From: Silene latifolia | Taxonomy: Eukaryota > Streptophyta > Magnoliopsida > Caryophyllales > Caryophyllaceae | Reading direction: 5' to 3' | DNA: 64,000 nucleotides | NCBI RefSeq assembly: GCF_048544455.1 | Contig: NC_133532.1 | Span: forward strand, 87,685,156-87,749,155 | Shown: one piece after another, positions 12,150-22,230 of the stretch | How positions within the stretch are numbered: position 1 is the stretch's first letter | Layout of the letters: each line of letters opens with the position of its first letter | Made by a program: the position numbers and the translations under genes | The notes under the pieces: model-generated | What the model saw: the letters and a program-made list of their open reading frames with translations, nothing else | The model's database searches: none | What the model was told of the DNA's origin: nothing

Positions 12150-12710
12150 GGCTCAGAGGCTACCTTTAAAGCATGTCCGAGATACAAATCCTTAAGTACC
12201 TTGGCTCAGCGGTTACCTTTAAAACATATCCAAGGCACGACCTCTAAAGTATATGGCTCAGCGGTTACCTTTAAAACATGTCCAAATACTACAAACAAAT
12301 GCCCGACTCAGAGGTTACCTTTAAAACATGTCCGAGGCACAACACATAAAGTATATGGCTCAGCGGTTACCTTTAATACATGTCCAAATACTGCAAACAA
12401 GTGTCCGACTCAGAGGTTACCTTTAAAACATGTCCGAGACACAACATATAAAGTATCTTGCTCAGCGGTTACCTTTAACACATGTCCAAATACTACAAAC
12501 AAGTACCCGGCTCAGAGGTTACCTTTAAAACATGTCCGAGGTACAACAAACAAGTATCTGGCTCAGCGGTTACCTTTAAAAAATGGCCAAATACAACAAA
12601 CAAGTGCCCGACTCAGAGGTTACTTTTAAAACATGTCCGAGGCACAACAAACAAGTATTTGGCTTAGCGGTTACCTTTAAAACATGGCCAAATACCACAA
12701 ACAAGTATAA
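12150..12710. repeat. 51-bp tandem repeats in alternating dimers
   Basis: About ten to eleven copies of a 51-52-bp unit built on CAGCGGTTACCTTTAAAACA. Most copies alternate between type A (CAGCGG ... TCCAAATAC) and type B (CAGAGG ... TCCGAGGCAC), so the higher-order period is about 103 bp. The 142-codon ORF here is just the open frame of this repeat. Confidence 0.9.
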
Positions 12711-12740
12711 CAAACAAGCACAACAAATAAGCACATAGAA

Positions 12741-13016
12741 CGGGATTATTAATGTCACATTCATACTTATGACTTGCATCTCACCATAAGTACGGATGGG
12801 AACATCAATCCCGACGAATCATATTGCAACTAGAGGGCCTCTGGCTCACCCCTAGTATCCGATAGGACCAAGACTCAGGGACGGGATGACTAATGTCACA
12901 TTCATACTTATGGCCTGCATCACCATAAGTACGGATGGGAACATCACTCCCGACGTTCATACCGCAACTAGAGGGCCTCAGGCTCACCCTTAGTATCTGG
13001 TAGAACCAAGACTCTC
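12741..13016. repeat. Two ~140-bp direct repeats
   Basis: Two copies, about 12741-12881 and 12882-13016, each with AATGTCACATTCATACTTATG, CATAAGTACGGATGGGAACA and CAACTAGAGGGCCTC. They adjoin the 51-bp array inside the solo LTR. Confidence 0.85.
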
Positions 13017-16000
13017 ACAACCGAACAATACTAGACATTATCAAGAATATGACTCTTACAAGTACTTATAATAAATATCTCATACTTGTATTATATTACT
13101 AAACATTCCATTTTATAATTTAACATGCCGGTTAAATAAGATATAAAGAGTGATAATGAATAATTTACGTCATGTGAAATTCACGAAATAAAAGGGAGAC
13201 AAGCATAAGTGACTCATTCATGAGCCCAATAAACAATTTATGAGATTGGTCCGACAAATAAAACATTTCAAGTTCAACAATGGAAACATGTGAAATCCAA
13301 CAAATTAATCATGTAGAGCCTAACATTTTACTCATATCAAATCCAACAATTTCAACACAACAAGCCCAATAAATAAAACCAAAGGAACCCAACAAATAAA
13401 ACCAATTGAGCCCAACATTTAGGACCAAAAGAGTCAAACATGTAACTTCTAGTGGGCCCGACTAACAAAACCAAAAGAGCCCAATACTTAAAGCCAAATG
13501 TGAAAAAATATGTAAAAGATCGATATTAACGCATTACATCATATAAAATACGAGACGGAAATTAAACAATTCGAGTAAACCAAACTTGGCGCCAAAAGCA
13601 CCCATTTTGGGACCAAAGTTAAGACGGAAATATAATATAATTAAATAACGGAATTTCACAATTATAAATCATGAGAGGAAAATATATAAATGAACGATAT
13701 TTAACGAATTGCTTTTTATAAAACATGAGACGGAAATTCAAATATTTCAAATAAATTAAACTAGCGTCAAAACGATTCAAATTCATGACTCAAGGACTGT
13801 CTAGGCAGCCCCTTTCCCGACCTCAACAACCAACCGTGACCAAGCAAGAAGTCACTCAATTGAAAGCGTAAATTAACGAGAGTACACACACTGTGACATT
13901 CAAAAGTATCATTGATGTACTTCTATGAATAAGAGCAAGAATATTTGACAAATCAAGATTGAAGAGCAATAAAAATGAAAGAAAATGAACGCTCATCATT
14001 AGTTTATGAAGATAGTATTAAGCTTCATAAATTTTGTCATTCAACAGCCGAAAGTAAGGACTTGCAGTGAACTACAAAACACACCAGTACATCAAATAAA
14101 GGAAGAGACGGAAATAAGAAAGTTGGCTCGAACCACCAACTAAACATTGACCAAAAACCGTGTATAAGACCGTCTCACAGCTCCATCACGTTTGAGCAGC
14201 CCCATTTTAGCAATATTTCGACTCCCATTAAGACAAAGTTTAAGACGGAATTTAACACGATAAATTCGAGCATAAAAGTGAGAAAAGTATAAAGAACCAA
14301 ACTTTATAAAAAAAGGGCATCTAAACGACCCATAAGACGGAAATTTCGACATTTTTGTCGAGTAACCTATCACCGTTACCCTAACTTTCTTCAATCTTCG
14401 AGAGAATGGTCTATTATGAACGAGTTTCCTTCTGGGTCCTCAAAGTCTTCACCTAGAAACCGTAATAACAGCCGAGTTAGCTTAAAAACGTCACATTCAT
14501 GAAACGGGTCGAGACGAGAACTCCACAAGACTATATCTTTCTTACCTTAAAAGATGAAGGAAGAGATAAGGAGAAGAATGTTGCAAGAATTATTGAATTT
14601 GGTCCAAAATTGAGCGAGAAATCTAGGTTTTTAAGGTCGCCATTAAGGGGTTTCTTCTTTTTGAGCTTGCTTGGGTTACGTTTTTGGCTGCTGCAAATGT
14701 TGGTTGTAGGTACTTTATGCATTCACAGGGAAACTTGAAAAATAAAGGGAGGTTTTGATGGGTTGGGATTGGTCAGGGGAGTGTGAGAGAGAGAGTAACT
14801 TAATTATTATTATATTAGTTGGGTGCCAAAATTGAAGGGTGTGTTGTCGACACGGGATAGGTCGAGAGTAGATAAGTCTAGTCTCACATGTGAACATGTG
14901 ACGGTCTATAGCTAGACGGAATTTCGTGTTAAACCTACTATATTTTAAGACGGAAGTTTACTATCATTAATATTATTATTATTATTAATACTATCCGACT
15001 AAAATACGTATTTTTATATAAATTAAGCTTTAAAAATATTACTTTTATAAAAATCGTGTTTAAAATAAAATTAATAAAATTAAATAATTTAAAATTATGA
15101 AGTAAGGTAAGTAACGATTAAATAAATTTTACGTGTCAAAATGAGAAATTCGCGGGTGTTACAACTTATAACAAAGGTTAGGTATAAAAGAACCGTTGTC
15201 GTTGATGAAGTAATAACAACGGTTTAACGCATAATACGTAATAACGTTGTTATTTTATTTTGGCGCAAATCAGTGAAAAATAATTAAAACGGTTAATTTA
15301 TGAAACCGTTGTCAATACTAATAACAACGGATATATAACTACAACCGTTGTCAATAATGAAAGTAATAACAACGGTTGCTTTGTTAAAACCGTTGTCAAT
15401 AGTATTGACAACGGTTAATAATATACAAAACCGTGGTCAATACATTAAGTATATAGAAAAATAAAAACAAACACCAGAATACCACACGAACACGAACACA
15501 AACACACAAACAACCGCACACTGTCCCTCACCGTCGACACTCTCCCTCGCCGTCAATACTCTCCCTCGCTGTCGCTCTGTCATCTCCGTCACTGTTGTCG
15601 TCGTTTTCGTCGTCTCTTTCTCATCGTCTCTTTCACTTTATTATCAAGTATATCTCTAAATATTTTATGTTTTTGTTTTGGTTTGTTTGATGTTGTTGAT
15701 TGTATTTTCTATTATTTAATTAACTTATTTAATTGCCATTAAGTAACATGTTACCTACTCAGCATGTAAATAAAATCTAACCTTCATAAAACAATTGCAA
15801 TATGCATACAGAAAAATGTCACTTATTTTATTTTGTGTGTCGGAATCGATGTAATAAGTGATCCAAATCTCGTTTCTACCATTATACATACAGGAAAATA
15901 TGGAAAATTGGTGCAAAGGCTGGGTAGTCAATAATCTGGATGTAAATAGAGAACTCTTCCATGCAGATTATGTCAAAGCAAAAACAGATAATGCTCTGGG

Positions 16001-16129
16001 TTGATTAGGTCAACATAAAGAAGTCGAGTTCAATGGCAGCTGCAACCAATCCCAATATGATGTTTTAATTGATCCAAATCTCAGTTCAAAAATCTTCATC
16101 TTCTTGATAGCTGTTCGGATAAGGCAAAC

Positions 16130-16513
16130 ATGGCCATGGTATGTAAATCTTGGGCTCAGCTGTTTCTTTTTTATCCGAATTCAACTCGTGTTCCGTTGGC
16201 GTACCTCCAAAATTTACGCGGCAGTGATGTCAATGGCGTGAGGATAATGCGTAGGAATGGTAGACTATTTTCCCAAAGATGCAATTCATTTATGACGGAT
16301 AATGAGGCCGCCAGATTTATCATGCATGTTCATCAACGAAAAAATGTATTGTAGCGCGCCCATCTTAATCCACTCAATGATATTCAAAACAAACAAGTAA
16401 ATGAGATGTTGCGGGATATGCCAACCCTGAGACATCAAGCAGCGAAAGAAATTGCAGCACCCTTACTAGTTCGTCGAAATTTCTATTTAGTTGAAATCGT
16501 TGATTTTATCTAG
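16130..16513 (+). pseudogene. Array ORF, copy 4 (stop codon)
   Basis: Same start and frame as 9398-9781. The codon after KNV L is TAG instead of CAG (16352-16354), truncating it to 74 residues; two residues near 50 also differ (SFM for CFM region). Beyond the stop the frame stays open to 16513. Confidence 0.7.
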
Positions 16514-16882
16514 GTATAGCACAAGTGCAAGTTTGTATATAGTATCGTTGATGTTGTTGTATGCTGCTACCGTGGTTATTTGCTGCTGCTGCTGTAAATT
16601 ATTGATGCAAGTTTTGGAAAGAAATGCAATAACAACGGTTAATATTAGCAAAACCGTTGTTATTACTTTCCCTCCAATAATCTATTTAACACGCGCATTA
16701 CTATCAACAACGAGTTTATTACATAAAACCGAAGTTGGGGGATTTATTAACGAACTTCCCATCACGTACTTTCAACAACGAACTCAAATCTCATTTTTCA
16801 AAATGTTTCCCAAATTTCCTTAAATTTGGTGACGACTTTAAACGATTTTCAACCCCGTCGATATACAATCAAATCCCCACAT

Positions 16883-16885
<3 letters not shown>

Positions 16886-16963
<78 letters not shown>
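16886..16963. repeat. (TA)n microsatellite, unit 5 left part
   Basis: About 39 TA repeats left of the TIR element. Confidence 0.95.
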
Positions 16964-16965
<2 letters not shown>

Positions 16966-16967
16966 TT

Positions 16968-18147
16968 TAGGATCCGGTGAGAACGAACACTCGGTGAGAA
17001 CGATCACTCACTATATAATTAAAACCCAATTACAAAATTAAAAACAAAACCTAATAACTCTCTGATTCACTCAGTTACCCCGATCAACACTTTCAATCAA
17101 ATTCAACATCTCGTCAGTCACCTTGGCAGAGCACAACCTAACCGCCGCCGACGTATTCTCTCAGATACCTTACGCCATTTCCCCTCCCTCATCAAAACAT
17201 AAACACCCTTCATATTTCCATAACCACCCATCACCATCGCCGCCCACGTCAATCACCACCATCGTCGGCGAACATCCCTGATGCAAACACAACTCCGGCG
17301 AGAGTCGTCGGATGACCTGAGTATCCTGACGGAGGCAAAATTGGATCGAATATCGCGTTTGCCAGGCCCAGGCAATGGTGCTCCACTTCTGTCATCAATC
17401 CAGATGACGCTATAATTTCATGGCGTCACCGACGACAACTACCTCACCTCGTCTCTTTCGTAGGTTCCTCATCTATTTCGATGTATCTACGCCATTTTTT
17501 AATGTATCTTATGACTATTTTAATGTATCTTAACATAGATACACAAAATTAATTTCTAGGTACATTAAAATTTGTTTGAGATACATTAATATAGTAATCA
17601 GATACACTTGAATAACACCACTATTAACTCATCGGAATATTTCGAATAGTTTAAAAGAAACGAGTATGTTACCAATCTAGCTGCTAATAATCACTTGTTT
17701 GAAACTCAATTGGAGGCATTTCGACTTTTTTAGCCTTGGTTGCAACACGTGCACATTCTATTCTTCAATCGAGCATGCCATTTTGATTCAATTATGCTGA
17801 TTAATCGAAGTTGGTGGTGGCTACCGAAGCTCTGACGTCGGCAACAGAGGCTGAGTAGGGCGGTTCGGATGCGAATAGGGCGAGTTGGGATTCGCGATAA
17901 GAAGCGGCACGGTAATCGTCTGTTGTCGTGTCTTGTCAATGGTGGTCTGTGACGGAGCCTCGTTATCAATGACAAGTGTGGTGGTCGTCGGATCATGGTG
18001 GTGATGGTAAATTAGGATGAACGATATTTGGGTTTAGGCTTTGGGGTAGTGTGTTCTTAATATTGAGGTGGGCTAATAGTGTTGTTTGTTATCAATAGTG
18101 GGCTGGATAGTTCGTTCTCACCGAGTGTTCGTTCTCACCGGATCTTA
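16968..18147. mobile_element. Non-autonomous TIR DNA transposon, 1.18 kb, in (TA)n
   Basis: Begins TAGGATCCGGTGAGAACG and ends CGTTCTCACCGGATCTTA. The terminal repeats match for about 36 bp and contain a short internal direct repeat (CGGTGAGAACGA twice). It lies inside TA-repeat DNA, so a TA target duplication cannot be distinguished from the background. The interior has no ORF of a transposase. It has a block with repeated GATGTATCT / AGATACA motifs at about 17480-17610 that could pair. The superfamily is not assigned. Confidence 0.75.
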
Positions 18148-18148
18148 A

Positions 18149-18149
<1 letters not shown>

Positions 18150-18243
<94 letters not shown>
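18150..18243. repeat. (CT)n(AT)n microsatellite, unit 5 right part
   Basis: About 8 CT repeats followed by about 38 AT repeats, right of the TIR element. Confidence 0.95.
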
Positions 18244-18246
<3 letters not shown>

Positions 18247-19379
18247 GTCCGTGTACCTTTTGCTCACTACTACAAATATAGGCAATAACAACGCCCCTTG
18301 TACAACGCATATTAACGCAAAAATGTAATAACATTGTTAATGGGATTATTTTATTTTCGCGGAATTCAGTTAGAAGTAATAAAAACGGTTACAAGACAAA
18401 GAACTGTTGTAATTACTTATAACAAAGGTTAGGTATAAAAGAACCGTTGTCGTTGATGAAGTAATAACAACGGTTTAAAGCATAATACGTAATAACGTTG
18501 TTATTTTATTTTGGCGCAAATCAGTGAAAAATAATAAAAACAGTTAATTTATGAAACCGTTGTCAATACTAATAACAACGGATATATAACTACAACCGTT
18601 GTCAATAATGAAAGTAATAACAACGGTTGCTTTGTTAGAACCGTTGTCAATAGTATTGACAACGGTTAATAATATACAAAATCGTTGTCAATACATTAAG
18701 TATATAGAAAAATAAAAAAAACACCAGAATACCATACGAACATGAACACAAACACACAAACAACCGCACACTGTCCCTCACCGTCGACACTGTCCCTCGC
18801 CGTCAATACTCTCCCTCGCCGTCGCTCTGTCATCTCCGTCACTGTTGTATTCATTTTCGTCGTCTCTTTCTCATCGTCTCTTTCTCTTTATTATCAAGTA
18901 TATCTCTAAATATTTTATATTTTTGTTTTGATTTGTTTGATGTTGCTGATTGTATTTTCTATTATTTAATTAACTTATTTAATTGCCATTAAGTAACATG
19001 TTACCTACTTAGCATGTAAATAAAATCTAACCATCATAAAACAATGGCAATATGCATACATAAAAATGTCACTTATTTTATTTTGTGTGTTGGAATCGAT
19101 GTAATAAGTGATCCAAATCTCGTTTCTACCATTATGCATACAGGAAAATATGGAAAATTGGTGCAAAGGCTGGGTAGTCAATAATCTGGATGTAGATAGA
19201 GAACTCTTCCATGCAGATTATGTCAAAACAAAAACAGATAATGCTCTGGGTTGATTAGGTCAACATAAAGAAGTCGAGTTCAATAGCAGCTGCAACCATT
19301 CCCAATATGATGTTGTAATTGATCCAAATCTCAGTTCAAAAATCTTCATCTTCTTGATAGCTGTTCGGATAAGGCAAAC

Positions 19380-21050
19380 ATGGCCATGGTATGTAAATAT
19401 TGGGCTCAACTGTTTTTTTTATCCGAATTCACTTCGTGTTCTGTTGGCGCACCTCCAAAATTTACGCGGCGGTGATGTCAATGGCGTGAGGATAATGCGT
19501 AAGAATATTAGACTAATTTCCAAAAGATGAAAGTGCTTTATGACGGATAATGAGGCAGCCAGATTTATCATGCATTTTCATCAACGAAAAAATGTATTGC
19601 AGCGCGCCCATCTTAATCCACTCAATGATATTCAAAACAAACAAGTAAATGAGATGTTGTGGCATATGCCAACTGATACTGTCGTTTCGTACCAAAAATA
19701 AAATACCTAAGTAGAACTAACAGAAGTCAGCGGTAAGTAGGGTCGATCTCCACAGGGAGGCGGTGTACTATCTATTTGTCTGTTTATCTGTCTAAATGTC
19801 ACAATGGGGGTTGAATTGATTTAACTAACTAGAGACTAAAGCGAGGGAAATGAAAAAGAGAAATTAACAAAAGGAGAAGGGTAGTATGCTAAGAGTCGGT
19901 CCACCGTGGCAGCTATCAGATCTTATACTATCGGGAATACTGAGGTGATTAAACTATTGATAAGAAGAGCTATGGTCGTCACCTTTCGGTCCTTAAACCG
20001 CCCTAGAGCGTAAACAGCTTAACTTTCGCCCTCACTGCAATACCCTATTGTAATTAAGCAAGCCTTCCCTTCCAATCTTTCGATCTAGGTCGGGGTCAAC
20101 TAGATTTATGGTCTCCTGCATGCATTCATTCGACCGGATAACAGTTAAATTGCCTAATACAATTCCTATCGCAAGTCTAACCTATTCAAGTCAGTTAAAA
20201 CATTGCTACCACGGCTTCCCTAATCCTAACATACTACGGGGAATTAGCTAGACATAATTAAGGGAGAACAAGAAATAAAGAAAGAACAAATAATAAACAT
20301 TAAATTAAATTAAAGAGGAAAAGAGAAGAAAGAATTACTGAATTAAGTCCGGAAATGAAGAAATAAAAGTAACAGTGAAAGTGACAGAAGAAAAGTAGCG
20401 AAGTGGAGTGTGTGAGAGAGTTTACAATGACAAACTGACTTCCTATTTATAAGAAAATAGGATTAGCTAAACCTAATGACGGAATTAAACCTAAAAAGCC
20501 CAGCCCGTCAACAATATCCACTCGATCGACTAACTAAGGCACTCGATCGAGCAAAAGCATAAAAGGAACTGGTCGATCGAAAGGAAAATTAGTCGATCGA
20601 ATACTTATTCATCCTAAAACCACTCGATCGAGTAATAAATCACTCGATCAAGTGAAACTTGACTTCAGCAGCTCATCATTCTTGTTAGTTTGACTTTGAC
20701 TTGTCCTTTTAGCTCCCAAAATAGCTTCACGCATCCCAAGACAGCTATATTTCCCGCTCTGAATTATCTCTTCCTCCAAATGCATGCAAAACGGACGGTA
20801 AATGGCTTGATTTCGCTACTTTCTGGTTCATTCCTGCAATTAAGACAAAATACACCAAAGTAGCATATTCGGGGCATTTCGTAGCAATAAACTACGATGA
20901 AAGCGTAGAACTACGTGCATAAAATAGGCTAAAAAGACTATATAAAATGCACGTATCACCAACCCTGACACATCAAGCAGCGAAAGAAATTACATCACCC
21001 TTACTAGTTCGTCGAAATTTCAATTTAGTTGAAATCGTTGATTTTATCTA
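19380..21050 (+). pseudogene. Array ORF, copy 5, split by a solo LTR
   Basis: The ATGGCCATGG start is kept at 19380. There is a small deletion in the T-run near 19411, a TGA at about 19527, and an LTR insertion at 19674. The coding-like sequence resumes at CCAACCCTGACACATC (20959) and ends at TAG near 21049. It is clearly non-functional. Confidence 0.75.
19674..20958 (-). mobile_element. Solo LTR of an Athila-type element, 1,285 bp
   Basis: Begins TGATAC and ends GTATCA. It is flanked by the 5-bp target duplication CCAAC at 19669-19673 and 20959-20963; the empty site ATGCCAACCCTGA is intact in the sister units. The left end (TACGAAACGACAGTATCA in reverse) matches the 3' end of the Athila-like LTR at 57580, followed inward by the shared GTGG..TCGACCC block. 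The LTR is therefore on the minus strand. It contains six TCGATCGA-type palindromes at 20521-20652. Confidence 0.85.
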
Positions 21051-21520
21051 GGTATAGCACAAGTGCTAGTTTGTATATAGTATAGTTGATGTTGTTGTAT
21101 GCTGCTACCGTTGTTATTTTCTGCTGCTGCTGTAAATTATTGATGCAAGTTTCGGAAAGAAATGCAATGAAATTGTAATTTAAAAAAATAAAATAAAAAA
21201 ATAACAATAACAACGGTTAATATTAGCAAAACCGTTGTTATTACTTTCCTTCTAATAAACTATTTAATGCGCACATTACTATCAACAACAAGTTTATTAC
21301 ATAAAACCGTTGTTAGTACCTTCCCACTCACTCTTTTCACAACGGATAATATGTAACAACAACGGGTATAGACCGTTTTTAAAATACTTACAACAACAGT
21401 TTTATTTCATTAACCGTTGTTATTACTTTCCCACCAAAATATTATCCAATACAATGACTTCTTTTTACAATGGTTATAAAGCGTTGTTAAAACGTTTGAC
21501 AATGGTTTTTATCAGAAAAC

Positions 21521-22207
21521 GGGTATGGATCATTTTTACCTGCAGGTTAGCTTAAAAACACGTTTGACATAGACAATATTTCGGCCGTTATGCCACCGAA
21601 ATTCGTAAAGAAATTACGCAAAAAGTAGTTAGAAGTAAATACAAATCAAATACACAATTTGAAAGTGGAAGTGAATTAGGTACATGTGGTTTTGAAAACG
21701 AACAGGGCCTAGATAGCGAAATGTGAAGCTGACCCCGTCAAAAAGGTAAAAATAGTGCTCGAAAATGGGCAAAATGTGAAATGGTGAGTAAAAATGGTAC
21801 CCGAAAAAGGTAAAAACAAAATGACCCGACGCGTGACAGGGATTGCTACCCCCAAAAAAAAAGAAAGAAAATAAAATTGGTAAGTGTGATTGGCAGCCAA
21901 AATGTGAAATGATCGCGTATCGGAAAATGTCTCGAAATGAGAATCCCGTCTCGAAAAATAAATCTGTAGTTGGATAGGACAAGAATTTGGGAAAGATACC
22001 CGAAAACCCGTATAGCATCAATTTGCTCTCTATAGGAATATGAAATCATACCTAAAATGGAATTAGGAAATTCCTTCACGCTGATTGGTAGAGAACAAAC
22101 CCCAAGAAGAGGCACAACAGGAGCTGCGATTCTTCAAAGAGGCGCAACATTTGCTGCGTCATCTCTTGAGCAGGCTTCCTCCAAAGCAAAATTAAGAAAG
22201 GCTGAAT
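21521..22207. other. Non-coding upstream part of an inverted Tat-element fragment
   Basis: No gene supported. The right part (22070-22207) is comparable to the leader of the antisense gene at 45.1-45.25 kb: both carry AAGAGGCGC-type motifs and then a TATA box. The frame of 130 codons on the minus strand (21629-22021) is Phe/His-rich and looks spurious. Confidence 0.5.
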
Positions 22208-22217
22208 AGTATAAATA
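22208..22217 (+). promoter_or_regulatory. TATA box of DUF7745-like gene, separated by a LINE
   Basis: GTATAAATAC lies about 20 bp left of the LINE target site. Without the LINE it would be about 93 bp before the ATG at 27311. The second copy of this gene has TATAAATA about 90 bp before its ATG (45168-45177, minus strand), so the assignment is well supported. Confidence 0.65.
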
Positions 22218-22218
22218 C

Positions 22219-22230
22219 AGGGCTCGTATA
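22219..22230 (+). repeat. LINE target site duplication, left
   Basis: AGGGCTCGTATA, repeated at 27226-27237 after the poly(A). Similarity extends some 8 bp further left with mismatches. Confidence 0.8.

Larger units (their letters stand above)
11466..15163 (+). mobile_element. Solo LTR, 3.7 kb, with 5-bp target duplication
   Basis: The insert begins TGTGAACCCCCGC and ends GCGGGTGTTACA (TG...CA). It is flanked by ACTTA at 11461-11465 and 15164-15168. Unit 5 keeps the empty site as GTAATTACTTATAACAAAGG near 18408, which proves insertion after the units existed. No gag or pol, PBS or second LTR is present, so a solo LTR is the simplest reading. Tandem repeats occur inside it. A long LTR with internal tandem repeats recalls the Retand-type Ty3 elements of Silene, but this is only a resemblance. 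Strand is a guess, because no internal domain is left. Confidence 0.75.
10038..16730 (+). repeat. Tandem unit 4, interrupted twice
   Basis: Starts like the others, but the (TA)n at 10194-10267 runs into a truncated TIR element (10270-11382). The element joins the unit again at TTAATGGGATTATTTT (11383), so the CACTACTACAAAT start of this copy is lost. A 3.7-kb solo LTR occupies 11466-15163. The rest of the unit resumes at ACTTATAACAAAGG (15164). Confidence 0.85.
16731..21520 (+). repeat. Tandem unit 5, interrupted twice, with extended 3' end
   Basis: The flank and the (TA)n start as in the others. A complete TIR element (16968-18147) splits the TA tract and a solo LTR lies at 19674-20958. Unlike units 1-4, it continues past ACATAAAAC into about 220 bp more of AACAACGG / CCGTTGTT repeats (21300-21520). 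This suggests that it retains more of the original element's 3' subterminal region. No CACTA-type 3' end is visible. Confidence 0.8.

Noticed and set aside
12201..12629. 142-codon repetitive ORF
   Set aside because: It is the open frame of the 51-bp tandem repeat in a solo LTR; composition follows the repeat.
12150..12710. Possible CRISPR array
   Set aside because: The whole 51-bp monomer repeats without unique spacers, and the DNA is plant.
13220..13500. Repeated AGCCCAA..AATAAAACC phrases as a possible functional array
   Set aside because: Irregular spacing and simple AT-rich composition; treated as part of the solo LTR.
21629..22115. Overlapping minus-strand ORFs of 63-130 codons
   Set aside because: Phe/His-rich, three frames open at once, no recognisable domain; lies in the non-coding 3' part of a Tat fragment.
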